Positions 1 to 8,104 are shown, numbered from the stretch's first letter. The stretch is 34,744 nt of DNA from Prevotella sp. AGR2160 (GCF_000424185.1 NZ_AUJK01000022.1:1-34744), one strand, 5' to 3'. Notes: generated by a model from the letters alone, not told the origin. Translations and numbers: made by a program.

Positions 1-266
1 CTTGTTCTTCTCATTGACAAGAACCTTATGGTAGGTTTCGTCCCCGGCAATATAGGTATCCTCCTCTTCGGCGAAGTCTTTTGGTCTACGAGTACCTGCC
101 GTTTCGCCTCTCTTACGGAGACAGAATGCTCCTTCATCCACTTGCACATGCCGCGGCGGTTGATGTGGTATTTTACTTGAAGTGAGGACAGGCATGAAGA
201 AGGGTCCTTCTTCAATGCCACAAGGAACTTATTCCATACTTGTTCATAGCGTTCTGCTGCTGTCAT
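1..266 (-). CDS. IS-type helix-turn-helix accessory protein, 3' end cut by window
   Basis: The reading frame starts at the ATG at 266-264 (MTAAERYEQVWNKFLVALKK...) and is still open at base 1, giving about 88 codons. A short acidic/aromatic N-terminus followed by a basic helix-rich stretch with YHINRRGMCKWMKEH looks like the DNA-binding first ORF of IS66-like elements in Bacteroidetes. That is pattern recognition only, because no transposase catalytic domain is in view. A TAnnTTTG box lies just upstream. It is probably the left neighbour of an insertion sequence lying off the window. Alternative: a stand-alone HTH protein. Confidence 0.5.
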   Translation of the reverse strand, partial: MTAAERYEQVWNKFLVALKKDPSSCLSSLQVKYHINRRGMCKWMKEHSVSVREAKRQVLVDQKTSPKRRIPILPGTKPTIRFLSMRRT

Positions 267-291
267 AACATTACGGTTTGATTTATCGCCG

Positions 292-299
292 CAAAGATA
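292..299 (-). promoter_or_regulatory. -7 promoter box for the IS-type gene
   Basis: TATCTTTG on the minus strand matches the Bacteroidetes -7 consensus TAnnTTTG and sits about 25 bases upstream of the ATG at 266. No clear -33 element was assigned. Confidence 0.5.
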
Positions 300-370
300 A
301 TGAATCAAAATGATCCACACAAGGCTGCATCGCGGATACGCTTACATTGCTGTATTGTTTTTTATGGTTG

Positions 371-1405
371 TTACTTGTTCTTGTTTGCCGCTACCCATAC
401 AGGTTCTTCGTTCATCACGGGCTTGTTGACTGCCATCACACCTGAAAGGTTGTGCGGCACATAGGGCTCTTCAAGATAACGAATGTCATCCGCAGAGAGA
501 TGGACATCAAGCGACTTCACGGCACCCTCGATATGATGCAGTTTGGTGGCTCCTACTATCGGCGATTCCACCTTTGTCAGCAGCCAAGCCAGCGAAATCT
601 GTGTCATCTCCACCCCGTAGCGGTCGGCCAGATCCACCACACGCTCCACAATGCGGTTGTCCTGCTCGGCAGTGGCATCATACTTGAAGTGCATGAATGA
701 GTCTTCCTGCTGCCGCTTAGAGGTCTCGCCGGGTCGCTTGGCTAACTTGCCAGAGGCCAATGCACTGTAGGGAGTCATAGCAATGTTTTCTTCGTGGCAG
801 AACGGGAACATCTCACGTTCCTCCTCACGCATGATTAAGTTGTAATGGTTCTGGACGGAGATAAATTTTGCCCATCCATGCTGCTCTGCCATCGCGTTCA
901 TCTTCGCCACCTGATAGGCATAGGCATTTGCGATACCGATATAGCGAGCCTTTCCCGTACGTACAGCCTCGTTCATTCCCTCCATGATTTCCTCGGCAGG
1001 AGTCTTGTAGTCCCAGATATGGTAGATGTATAGATCCACATAGTCCATGCCAAGGTGCTGTAGGCTGCTGTCGATGTTATTGAGCACATGTTGCCGTCCG
1101 TTGATGCCTTGCTGGATTTCCTCATCCGTGCGAGGCAAGAACTTTGTGGCTACTACCACATTGCCACGCCGTGCCATATCACGCAAGGCACGGCCCACGA
1201 ACTGTTCGGATGTGCCCAACTGATAGGCTATTGCCGTATCAAAGAAGTTTACGCCCAATTCCAGTGAGCGGCGTATAATCTCCCGTGTCGGCTCCTCGCC
1301 AATCGTCCACGAATGTTGTCCGATGGTGGGGTCGCCAAATCCCATGCAGCCTAAGCAGATGCGCGACACACTGAGGTCAGAGTGTCCAAGTTTTACGTAT
1401 TCCAT
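371..1405 (-). CDS. Aldo/keto reductase
   Basis: A 344-residue NAD(P)H-dependent oxidoreductase of the aldo/keto reductase superfamily, expected to be a cytoplasmic (beta/alpha)8 barrel. The catalytic tetrad is readable: D56 in VNFFDTAIAYQLG, Y61, K88 in VVVATKF and H129 in VDLYIYHIWD. The C-terminal cofactor region SPIVGATKLHHIEGAVKSL is present. Length is normal and there is no signal peptide. It starts at MEYVKLGHSDLSVSRICLG, the usual start for the family. It is the last gene of a minus-strand block with a cupin/decarboxylase, a DUF362 protein and an alpha/beta hydrolase, which suggests redox or detoxification metabolism. The substrate cannot be deduced. No promoter box was found directly upstream, where a lipoprotein relic lies. 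Confidence 0.93.
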   Translation of the reverse strand: MEYVKLGHSDLSVSRICLGCMGFGDPTIGQHSWTIGEEPTREIIRRSLELGVNFFDTAIAYQLGTSEQFVGRALRDMARRGNVVVATKFLPRTDEEIQQGINGRQHVLNNIDSSLQHLGMDYVDLYIYHIWDYKTPAEEIMEGMNEAVRTGKARYIGIANAYAYQVAKMNAMAEQHGWAKFISVQNHYNLIMREEEREMFPFCHEENIAMTPYSALASGKLAKRPGETSKRQQEDSFMHFKYDATAEQDNRIVERVVDLADRYGVEMTQISLAWLLTKVESPIVGATKLHHIEGAVKSLDVHLSADDIRYLEEPYVPHNLSGVMAVNKPVMNEEPVWVAANKNK

Positions 1406-1419
1406 ATTGTTCGTTCGTC

Positions 1420-1536
1420 TTTAAATTTCTTCTCTTATTTCACCAAAATCTTCTTGCCATCCTTGATGAGGACACCCTTTTGTCCCTCTGTCACAATAAA
1501 CGGTCATCAGTATGAGGAAAAAGATGGCTCTTTTCA
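1420..1536 (-). pseudogene. Relic of a small lipoprotein with C-terminal tail
   Basis: From ATG 1536 the frame reads MKRAIFFLILMTVYCDRG, a lipoprotein-type signal with a Cys, then runs out of register. In another minus frame, 1500-1435 reads FIVTEGQKGVLIKDGKKILVK and then a stop. That ending is the same type as the tail KGIVIKDGKKIMK of the lipoprotein at 5063-5662. The simplest reading is a small secreted lipoprotein gene reduced by an internal deletion to its signal peptide and tail, now out of frame. Confidence 0.5.
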
Positions 1537-1552
1537 TTGTGGTACACTTTGT

Positions 1553-2737
1553 TTATTTTCCCGCCTTTACGCTGCGGATGCAATTGAGGGCATTGAGTGT
1601 ACGCGGATAGCCGATGAAGGGGAGGTTACTGGAAATGACAGCGATGAGCAGGTCTTTGTCGTTTCCTACGTGGTAGTTGCCGGCAATATGTCCTTTCAAC
1701 TGCGGCTCGCAACCACCTTGGGCAGCAAGGAAACAGAACGTAATGAGCTCGCGCATCTTCAGGTCAAGTCCCGTGCGGGTGTAGTAATCGCCAAAGCAGT
1801 TGTCGGCCAGCCATTTGTTGATGTGTCGGCTGTCTTCCGGTCCCGACTTCCAGAAGTCACGCATCGAGTCGCCGAAACAACTGACCTGTGCCTCTGTGCC
1901 AGCCTCACGACGGGTCTCCATCGTGGTGGTCTGTTGTGAAGCCAATGGCAGGGTAATGCCACGGGCGGACAGCACCTCGTTGGTAGCCGAGAGGAAGGGA
2001 CGGACGCGTCCCATGCCTAAATAGGCCGTAGCCTGATAGACGATTTCCTTCACCTCAACAGGCGTCACGCCTTTGGCGAGTGCTTCTGGCAGCAGTTCAC
2101 GGTATTCGCTGAGGCCCTGACAGCCAAGGAGTGTGGCCAGATAGCAGATGTAGCGGGTACGGTCGTCGAGGCGCGTCTTCACCTGTTCCACCACCTCGCC
2201 GAAAGCAAAGGCCTTGAAGCGCTGGTTGTATTCAGCGTCGGCGACGTCGAGCATTGCTGAACTGGCAGGCAGCTTGTCGTACTCTGCATCCGTGACAGGC
2301 TCCAGCCACTCGTTGGAGGCGCCTTTTTCTACTTTTGTCATATAGGTGATGTGTTGCATCCACGAGTCTTTAGCGGCCCCATGCCAGTGCTTAGCCTCGG
2401 CAGGGATGGCCACGACCACACCCGGGCGCAGGACGACAGGTTCCTTGCCTTCCTCGACATACCAGCCGCAGCCAGCCACGCAGATGAGCACCTGCACCGA
2501 CTTGTGGTGGATATGCCAGTTGTTGCGGCAACGGGGCTCGAAGGTGACGTTCACGGGACCTCCATTCTCGGCATCGAGGGGAGCTAAATAGCTATTGCCT
2601 GTGAAATACTGGGCATAGGCACTGTTCAACTCTCCTTTCGGCCATACACTGAAATCAACATTTTCTTTCATATTCTCTTGCGCATTTACAGTTGCCACTG
2701 CCAAGAGCAGTGCGATGACGGTGGTAATGATTTTCAT
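1553..2737 (-). CDS. Secreted cupin - double carboxymuconolactone decarboxylase fusion
   Basis: A 394-residue protein. Residues 1-19 form a signal peptide (MKIITTVIALLLAVATVNA), so it is exported. Residues about 60-135 form a cupin with metal-ligand-type histidines in NNWHIHHKSVQVLICVAG and PAEAKHWHGA. Two carboxymuconolactone decarboxylase (CMD/AhpD-like) domains follow, about 165-250 (VKTRLDDRTRYICYLATLLG...) and about 300-390 (LKMRELITFCFLAAQGGCEP). Related CMD-cupin proteins occur in Bacteroidetes redox clusters, and the substrate is unknown. It follows its own TAnnTTTG promoter (2760-2767), which lies in a segment copied from the alpha/beta hydrolase promoter. Domain order and length argue that the gene is intact. 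Confidence 0.88.
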   Translation of the reverse strand: MKIITTVIALLLAVATVNAQENMKENVDFSVWPKGELNSAYAQYFTGNSYLAPLDAENGGPVNVTFEPRCRNNWHIHHKSVQVLICVAGCGWYVEEGKEPVVLRPGVVVAIPAEAKHWHGAAKDSWMQHITYMTKVEKGASNEWLEPVTDAEYDKLPASSAMLDVADAEYNQRFKAFAFGEVVEQVKTRLDDRTRYICYLATLLGCQGLSEYRELLPEALAKGVTPVEVKEIVYQATAYLGMGRVRPFLSATNEVLSARGITLPLASQQTTTMETRREAGTEAQVSCFGDSMRDFWKSGPEDSRHINKWLADNCFGDYYTRTGLDLKMRELITFCFLAAQGGCEPQLKGHIAGNYHVGNDKDLLIAVISSNLPFIGYPRTLNALNCIRSVKAGK

Positions 2738-2741
2738 TTTT

Positions 2742-2857
2742 TATTTTTGTTTCCGGTTGCAAAGTTACGAGTTTTCTGTCAACAAGCTGTTACCCCGATT
2801 AAGGCTGCTATAACCCTTATTGCGGAATTCGTGTCTACACGCTTGCGAGAATAGAAT
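2742..2857. repeat. Duplicated promoter/operator region, copy A
   Basis: About 115 bases here closely match 6752-6868, including the core TTACCCCGATTAAGGCTGCT, the -7 box and the flank of the upstream gene. Both copies sit just before the start of a secreted-enzyme gene. In copy B the other side leads into an intact araC-family gene, in copy A into its last codons only. The conserved core is a candidate operator for the AraC regulator at 6912-7820. Confidence 0.75.
2760..2767 (-). promoter_or_regulatory. -7 promoter box of the cupin-CMD gene
   Basis: TAACTTTG on the minus strand, 22 bases upstream of the ATG at 2737. It is identical in sequence and setting to the box at 6771-6778. Confidence 0.65.
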
Positions 2858-2859
2858 GC

Positions 2860-2898
2860 TTCTTCAAAAAGCTCGCTGGAATGACACCAAAAGAGTAG
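2860..2898 (+). pseudogene. Terminal codons of a deleted araC-family gene
   Basis: The plus strand reads FFKKLAGMTPKE and then TAG, nearly identical in sequence to the end FFKKFAGMTPKEYREK of the AraC regulator at 6912-7820. It directly abuts the duplicated promoter segment, so virtually the whole regulator gene between promoter and last codons was lost. Confidence 0.75.
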
Positions 2899-2902
2899 AC
2901 AC

Positions 2903-3949
2903 CTACAGCTGCACTTCAACACCTGCCATGACTGTGGCACGCGGCATGGGGAAGCCGGCGTTGACCTCATAGTGCTGGGCAAGGAGGTTCTCACCATGGA
3001 CGAAGACTTTCAAGGCACGGCTGACACGCAACGAAGCCGTGAGATCCCACAGCCAGAAATTCTCGGTCTTAGGGCTGTTGTCGGCTGTATGCAGACCATC
3101 GATCCATTGCAATCCGCTGTGCAGCGTGAAGCAGCCCGTCTGCCAGTCAGCTCCCATGAAAAGCTTATACTTCGGTGCGGCAGTGAGCGTGCGGCTGGTA
3201 TGAAGGAAGCTGTAGTTGGCATCTAAGCGCAGATGCCGCATGGGTACGTAGAAGGCAAGGAGCTCAAAACCAGCGTTCTCCGTGCTGCCCGTGTTGACAT
3301 TCAGCGGGCGGCCGTTAGTCATCTGCGTGGTAATGAGGTCCTCAGCGTTGAGATAGAACACGTTGAGTCCGTAACCTAAGTGCCCATCCAACAGACGTTG
3401 GCGCAGTGAGAGCTCATAGTTCCACAGGCGTTCCGGCGCAAGGTCGGCATTGGCTGGGCGGAACATGTAGAGTTCACGCAGCGTAGGGTTGCGGAAGCCT
3501 TTGCCCACAATGGCTTTCAGCTCCATGTTGTGAGGCAGGCGTGCGGTGAGTCCGCCCTGCGGTATCCACTCCGATCCTGACACGCTGTGGTGGTCAAGAC
3601 GTAGGGCCACGTCGGCAGTAAGCCACGACAGCAGTTCCTGGCGAATGTCGGCATAGCCCGCTACCTCATTGACGGTGCGGTTGGCAAGATCCGTGCGACT
3701 GCCGTCTGCCATCGCCTTCTGCCAGGCATGTCCACCGAAGTGCTGATAGTCGAAGCCCAGCGTGACGCGAGTAGTGGAGAAAGGAGCAAAGCTCTCATAG
3801 GCAGAGACGCCTCCCATGCGATCATTGTGCATGTAGTAGGCGGTCTGTGCAGGACGCGCAGCAACATGTCCGTCGTTGATATGATGATGTCCCCAGTTGT
3901 AGAACGCACGCACGGCACCCGATACGCGACCGTAGTCGTTGGTGAGCAT
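2903..3949 (-). pseudogene. TonB-dependent receptor, plug and N-terminus missing
   Basis: The 348 readable residues are the C-terminal half of a TonB-dependent outer-membrane receptor. Evidence is the alternating amphipathic strands, GKGFRNPTLRELYMFRPANADLAPERLWNYELS (the conserved 'RNPT..ELY' barrel signature), FVHGENLLAQHYE, and an ending in GVEVQL typical of the last strand. Families of this type run to 600-700 residues with a signal peptide, TonB box and plug, all absent here. An in-frame stop lies immediately upstream, at about 3956. The truncation abuts the end of the DUF362 gene. It probably took up an iron complex or cobalamin. The remnant is not expected to insert or function. Confidence 0.82.
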
Positions 3950-4015
3950 AAGAGTCTAATTGATCTATTTGTCGATGTTGACGATGGTGTATTTCTTCGA
4001 GCCCAGTCCTATCTT

Positions 4016-4951
4016 CTACGCCCAGTCGATAGTGTGAGTGCCGTGCTGCTTGTCGATGCGCTTAAGCAGGTCTGTAGGATCGTTCTTCACCGTCACTTTC
4101 TGGTTGTTGATGATGTCGACACAGGCCTGGTCGAGAGCCACGGGGTCGGTGCTGGCGAGGATGCCATAATCTTCCAACTTCACGGGAGTAGGATGGTCCA
4201 CACAGTCGCAGTCGATACTCATATTGTTCATCACGCTGATATAGATGATGCCGTTCTCTTTCTGGAAATAGTTCACCACGGCTTGAGCGGCAGCAGCCAT
4301 GCTCTCCAAAAAGGCGTCTTGAGAGGCGATGTACTTCGGTGTCCACACCGAGTCCATATTGAGTTTGTTCATCTTACCAGCCGTATGGATGTAGGCCTTT
4401 CCGTTGGATGAGGCGCAGCCGATAGAGAGGTTCTTAATTGCCCCACCGTAGCCACCCATGGGATGACCTTTGAAGTGGTTGAGACAGATCATGAAGTCGT
4501 AGTTGGCAAGATGTCCGCCCACGATGTCGTAGTTCAGATGGGTATGGTCGCGCACGGGAATGCGTATCTCATCGTATTCGTCCATGATGTCGACGGGGAA
4601 ATACTTGGTAAAGCCGTGGCGGTCGATGACCTTCCAGTGATTGGCAGAGTTGTTGCGCACGTCGTTAGGGTCGCCGCCATAGGCGGTGTTGTTCTCTACA
4701 ATGGTACCGTCAACGTCATAGACCAGGTCTTTGATGAGCTCCGGTTTGAGATAGTTGGGATTGCTGCCCTCGCCGGTACTTATTTTCACGGCCACACGCC
4801 CCTTGGCTTTCACGCCTAATGCCTTGTAGATACGGACGAGTGAGGCGGGAGAGATCTCACGTGTCAGATAAACCTTAGACTGAGCCCAGGCCGTTGTGCC
4901 CATAACAAGCAGTGCGGCTACCGCAAGGTTGCGGAGAAAGAAATGCTTCAT
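4016..4951 (-). CDS. Exported DUF362 protein with a late in-frame amber stop
   Basis: The start at 4951 gives a signal peptide, MKHFFLRNLAVAALLVMG through TAWAQ. The longer frame from 4987 begins inside the promoter box and is rejected. The body matches the DUF362 family, with KGRVAVKISTGEG, NHFKGHPMGGYGGAIKNLSIG and LASTDPVALDQACVDIIN, which is often linked to Fe-S or redox proteins. The enzymatic role is unknown. The frame stops at TAG 4018-4016 after HTIDWA, but the same frame continues with KIGLGSKKYTIVNIDK to a second TAG at 3967-3965. That is the conserved ending of the family, so a point mutation has removed 16 residues. The domain core is complete and the product may still fold. Confidence 0.8.
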   Translation of the reverse strand: MKHFFLRNLAVAALLVMGTTAWAQSKVYLTREISPASLVRIYKALGVKAKGRVAVKISTGEGSNPNYLKPELIKDLVYDVDGTIVENNTAYGGDPNDVRNNSANHWKVIDRHGFTKYFPVDIMDEYDEIRIPVRDHTHLNYDIVGGHLANYDFMICLNHFKGHPMGGYGGAIKNLSIGCASSNGKAYIHTAGKMNKLNMDSVWTPKYIASQDAFLESMAAAAQAVVNYFQKENGIIYISVMNNMSIDCDCVDHPTPVKLEDYGILASTDPVALDQACVDIINNQKVTVKNDPTDLLKRIDKQHGTHTIDWA

Positions 4952-4984
4952 AATCAAAAACTGTTTTATAATTATTACTGATTG

Positions 4985-4992
4985 CAAAGATA
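4985..4992 (-). promoter_or_regulatory. -7 promoter box of the DUF362 gene
   Basis: TATCTTTG on the minus strand, 33 bases upstream of the ATG at 4951. Its position rules out the ATG at 4987 as the start. Confidence 0.6.
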
Positions 4993-5062
4993 GTGCTTTT
5001 CTCGAAATGTCGGTTTATACAGAATATCGTTTTTCTTTCCAATGTTCTGTTTCATATTGATG

Positions 5063-5662
5063 CTATTTCATGATTTTCTTTCCGTCCTTGATGACGATGC
5101 CTTTGTGGCTGGCAGAGGCGGGTGTACCGTTCAGCGTGTATGCACGCGAATCAGTACCTGCGGTGTTCCGGCTCTCGTTGCTTATATTGCTGATGCCTGT
5201 CGCATCTGACGTGAGCGAGAGGGTGACGGTGATGTTGCTCTCTCCTGCTTTCAGGAATGTGCGTAACTGGCTTTCCGACAAACCGTCTATCTTGCCCAGG
5301 CGGGTGTAACTCCATGAGTTTGAACCATAGAAAAGGCAGATGTTGCTGCCGTTATAGAGAACGACATCTCCCGGCTGTGCCGTCATCTGCTGGTTGCTCG
5401 TAGGGAGCGAGAAACCAAGCGGTCCCCATATCTCGAAGCCGCCACTGGAGTTAAGCGTAACTGTGACAGCACCGTTCTGTAGCCGTTCCACGAGTTCCTG
5501 CGTTGCCGCATTATTGGCAAGGGTTATGCTCTGAGTCTGTCCTACGATGGTAATATACATTGTCATATCGTTTTCTGTCTGCAATGTCTCCGCCTGCATC
5601 CCGCCGTCGGACGAGCAACAGATGAAGAACATGGTCATAATTATCAGCAGATATTTTCTCAT
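5063..5662 (-). CDS. Cyclophilin-like-fold lipoprotein with C-terminal tail
   Basis: 199 residues. MRKYLLIIMTMFFICCSSDGG is a lipoprotein-type signal with Cys15/16 followed by Ser, though the lipobox is not canonical. Residues about 34-145 (MYITIVGQTQSITLANNAATQELVERL ... GDVVLYNGSNICLFYGSNSWSYTRLGKI) match the bacterial cyclophilin-like domain often found beside alpha/beta hydrolases and aldo/keto reductases. Catalytic prolyl isomerase activity is not implied. The end TLNGTPASASHKGIVIKDGKKIMK resembles shortened C-terminal sorting tails of Bacteroidetes. The start lies 6 bases after the stop of the alpha/beta hydrolase gene, so the two are co-transcribed. Confidence 0.82.
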   Translation of the reverse strand: MRKYLLIIMTMFFICCSSDGGMQAETLQTENDMTMYITIVGQTQSITLANNAATQELVERLQNGAVTVTLNSSGGFEIWGPLGFSLPTSNQQMTAQPGDVVLYNGSNICLFYGSNSWSYTRLGKIDGLSESQLRTFLKAGESNITVTLSLTSDATGISNISNESRNTAGTDSRAYTLNGTPASASHKGIVIKDGKKIMK

Positions 5663-5668
5663 ACTCGA

Positions 5669-6745
5669 TTATTTTAGATTCTCACGGAAAAATCGTTCAA
5701 TCTTGTCGTAGGGGATGACACCTGCCACATCGTCGTAAAGGTCAACGTGCGATGCTCCGGGGATGATGTAAAGTTCCTTGTTTCCTACCTTGGTACTCTT
5801 CCCCTCGACATGCTTGCCAGTCATCTTCTCGAAGGCATACTCGGAGAAATAGCGTGAGTGAGCCTTCTCGCCGTGGATGAGCAACACGGGATTCTCAATC
5901 TCTGCGGCAAAGGCCAGCAGCGGCTGATTGAGGAATGACTGACAGCCCGTGACATTCCAGCCGTCGGTCGAGTTGCCTGAGCGCTCATGGTAGCCGCGCT
6001 CCGTCTTGTAATAGGCATGGTAGTCCTTCACAAACCAGGGAGCATCCTCTGGCAGCGGGTCGATGACGCCGCCTGCACGCTTGTATGTCCCCGTCTTGTA
6101 GTCTTCCGTGCGCTGCCGGGCCATGGCCTTGCGCTTCTCCATGCGCTGCTGCGGTGTATTCTCGCTCTGGAAGTAGCCCTCGATGTTCACCTTGCTCATG
6201 TCGTACATCGTGCTGGCTACGGTTGCCTTGATGCGCGGGTCGATGGCAGCGGCATTGACGGCCATACCTCCAAAGCCGCAAATGCCGATGATACCGATGC
6301 GCTCTGGATCTACATTATCCTGCACAGAGAGAAAATCGACGGCAGCAAGGAAGTCCTCGGTGTTGATGTCGGGCGAAGCCATGCGCCGCGGTTCGCCGCC
6401 ACTCTCTCCTGTGAACGAGGGGTCGAAGGCAATGGTGAGGAACCCACGCTCTGCCAAATGTTGGGCATAGAGACCGCTCGACTGTTCTTTCACGGCTCCA
6501 AAAGGTCCACTAACGGCAATGGCTGCCAGTCGGCCCTTAGCGTTCTTGGGTGTGTACATGTCGGCAGCGAGTTCGATGCCGTAACGATTGTGGAAGGAGA
6601 CCTTCTTATGGTCGACCTTCTCACTCTTGGGGAAAACCTTATCCCACTCTTGTGTCATCTTCAACTGTGTCATCTTTTTTGTGCTTTGCGCCCCAGCAGC
6701 GATAAATATCATCAGAAATGCCAAGGCTGTGATTATTCTTCTCAT
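5669..6745 (-). CDS. Exported alpha/beta hydrolase with cysteine nucleophile motif
   Basis: 358 residues, with a signal peptide MRRIITALAFLMIFIAAGA. The alpha/beta-hydrolase fold is shown by an oxyanion/N-terminal strand region RLAAIAVSGPFGAVKEQ, LTIAFDPSFTGESGG, a nucleophile elbow GICGFGG (C156 where most family members have Ser), PVLLIHGEKAHS and a catalytic-His loop PGASHVDL (H333). A Cys nucleophile recalls dienelactone hydrolase. The natural substrate is unknown. It is the first gene of a unit with the cyclophilin-like lipoprotein, transcribed from the box at 6771-6778 and divergent from the AraC regulator that probably controls it. Confidence 0.88.
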   Translation of the reverse strand: MRRIITALAFLMIFIAAGAQSTKKMTQLKMTQEWDKVFPKSEKVDHKKVSFHNRYGIELAADMYTPKNAKGRLAAIAVSGPFGAVKEQSSGLYAQHLAERGFLTIAFDPSFTGESGGEPRRMASPDINTEDFLAAVDFLSVQDNVDPERIGIIGICGFGGMAVNAAAIDPRIKATVASTMYDMSKVNIEGYFQSENTPQQRMEKRKAMARQRTEDYKTGTYKRAGGVIDPLPEDAPWFVKDYHAYYKTERGYHERSGNSTDGWNVTGCQSFLNQPLLAFAAEIENPVLLIHGEKAHSRYFSEYAFEKMTGKHVEGKSTKVGNKELYIIPGASHVDLYDDVAGVIPYDKIERFFRENLK

Positions 6746-6751
6746 TTGTTG

Positions 6752-6868
6752 TTATTTTTGTTTCCGGTTGCAAAGTTACGAGTTTCCTGTCAACAGGCTA
6801 TTACCCCGATTAAGGCTGCTATAACCCTTTTTGCTGAAATTGCAACTTCCCTCTTGCGTGAATAGAAA
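6752..6868. repeat. Duplicated promoter/operator region, copy B
   Basis: This is the divergent intergenic region between the alpha/beta hydrolase and the AraC gene. It matches 2742-2857 closely, including TTACCCCGATTAAGGCTGCT. It is the intact version of the arrangement. Confidence 0.75.
6771..6778 (-). promoter_or_regulatory. -7 promoter box of the alpha/beta hydrolase unit
   Basis: TAACTTTG on the minus strand, 25 bases upstream of the ATG at 6745. Confidence 0.65.
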
Positions 6869-6876
6869 ATTTCAAC

Positions 6877-6884
6877 TAATTTTG
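6877..6884 (+). promoter_or_regulatory. -7 promoter box of the araC-family gene
   Basis: TAATTTTG on the plus strand, 27 bases before the ATG at 6912. It is divergent to the box at 6771-6778, with the conserved operator-like core in between. Confidence 0.55.
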
Positions 6885-6911
6885 AGTGTGGAAACATAAA
6901 TACGGATAGAT

Positions 6912-7820
6912 ATGAGCGACACAACGATCATCTCCATCGACAGTATCGATGCATATAATAGGATGTATGGCTTCGAGACCCTGCATCCCTTAGTGAGCGT
7001 GGTAGACTTGGCGGAAGCCACTAAGATTCCCAATCACGTCACCTTCCGTTATGGCGTCTATGCGCTGTGGCTGAAAGACGGCATACAGTGTGCGCTGCAT
7101 TATGGGCGCCAGCAATACGACTATCAGGACGGTACCATCGTGAGCTTCGCACCGGGGCAGATGGTGCGTGTGGATATGACGGATGAACAGCTCCGCACGC
7201 CGTCACACACCTTAGGACTCCTCTTCCATTCCGACCTTCTCTTCGGCACGCCCTTGGGGAAGACGATCGGAAGCTACCACTTCTTCGACTACGACTCAGC
7301 CGAGTCGCTCCATCTCAGCGAGCGCGAGCGGCGGATGTACACCGACACACTCAACACCATCCGCTTCGAGATGGAGCAGCCCGTGGACAAACATTCGCAG
7401 ACCATTCTCACCGACCGCATCAAGCTCATCCTTGACTACTGCCAGCGTTTCTACGACCGACAGTTCGTTATCCGCCACAAGGAAAACTCCGATATTCTCT
7501 CTGCCTTTGAGCGCAACATCAAGGATTATTTCGAGCAGGGCTTAGCCGTGCGCGGCGGACTGCCCTCAGTGGCTTATTTCGCTGATAAGGCCTGTCTGTC
7601 ATCGGGCTACTTTGGCGACCTCATCCGTAAGGAGACGGGAATGACGGCACAGTACTATATTCAACAGCACATTCTCGCTCAGAGCAAGCAGTTGCTCCTC
7701 GACCCCTCTCAGAGTATCTCGCAGATTGCCGACCGACTCGGCTTCCAGTATCCCCAGCACTTCTCCCGCTTCTTCAAAAAGTTTGCGGGAATGACACCAA
7801 AAGAATATAGAGAGAAGTAA
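6912..7820 (+). CDS. AraC-family transcriptional regulator
   Basis: 302 residues. The N-terminal ~180 form a cupin-like sensor region (VTFRYGVYALWLKDGIQCALHYGRQQYDYQDGTIVSFAPGQMV). Residues about 205-302 hold the two helix-turn-helix units, with PSVAYFADKACLSSGYFGDLIRKETGM and ISQIADRLGFQYPQHFSRFFKKFAGMTPKEYR. It is divergent from the exported alpha/beta hydrolase unit and probably regulates it. A near-duplicate of its control region sits before the cupin-CMD gene, suggesting that one regulator serves both units. The effector is unknown. Confidence 0.92.
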   Translation: MSDTTIISIDSIDAYNRMYGFETLHPLVSVVDLAEATKIPNHVTFRYGVYALWLKDGIQCALHYGRQQYDYQDGTIVSFAPGQMVRVDMTDEQLRTPSHTLGLLFHSDLLFGTPLGKTIGSYHFFDYDSAESLHLSERERRMYTDTLNTIRFEMEQPVDKHSQTILTDRIKLILDYCQRFYDRQFVIRHKENSDILSAFERNIKDYFEQGLAVRGGLPSVAYFADKACLSSGYFGDLIRKETGMTAQYYIQQHILAQSKQLLLDPSQSISQIADRLGFQYPQHFSRFFKKFAGMTPKEYREK

Positions 7821-7986
7821 AATAAGAAGGAAAGGTTACACCGCAAAGTGAAGCTTTCACCAGTGCCACTGTTGTCAGAAAAGTGTAAATATTTTAGCAT
7901 CACACTTCCTCGCTCTCAGAAGGCAGAGAAGGAGACAAAACGCATTGAGGTCGCATAACCCCGGCGTTGCTGCTCAGTGGTATTAC

Positions 7987-8023
7987 AGGGACTGTTCTCT
8001 TCAAGGGGGGCAGTCCCTTTTTT
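7987..8023 (+). terminator. Rho-independent terminator
   Basis: AGGGACTG at 7987-7994 pairs with CAGTCCCT at 8011-8018 and is followed by a run of T. It lies about 165 bases past the araC stop and reads in the same direction. The 7821-7986 interval between them holds nothing recognisable. Confidence 0.65.
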
Positions 8024-8047
8024 GCTTTACAACATAATCTCCTATAT

Positions 8048-8098
8048 GCCGGTCTTTTTCCGGCGGGGCGACTTCTTGAATAAGGGAGCCGCCTTTTT
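8048..8098 (+). other. Overlapping hairpins followed by a T-run
   Basis: GCCGG (8048-8052) can pair with CCGGC (8060-8064), or GGCGG (8062-8066) with CCGCC (8089-8093) before TTTTT. The two pairings share bases, so they exclude each other, as in attenuators. This could equally be a second terminator. No gene directly downstream in this orientation is evident. Confidence 0.35.
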
Positions 8099-8104
8099 GT
8101 TTGA

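Noticed and set aside
3728..4411. 227-codon plus-strand frame across the TonB relic and DUF362 gene
   Set aside because: It spans two recognisable minus-strand coding regions and shows no domain.
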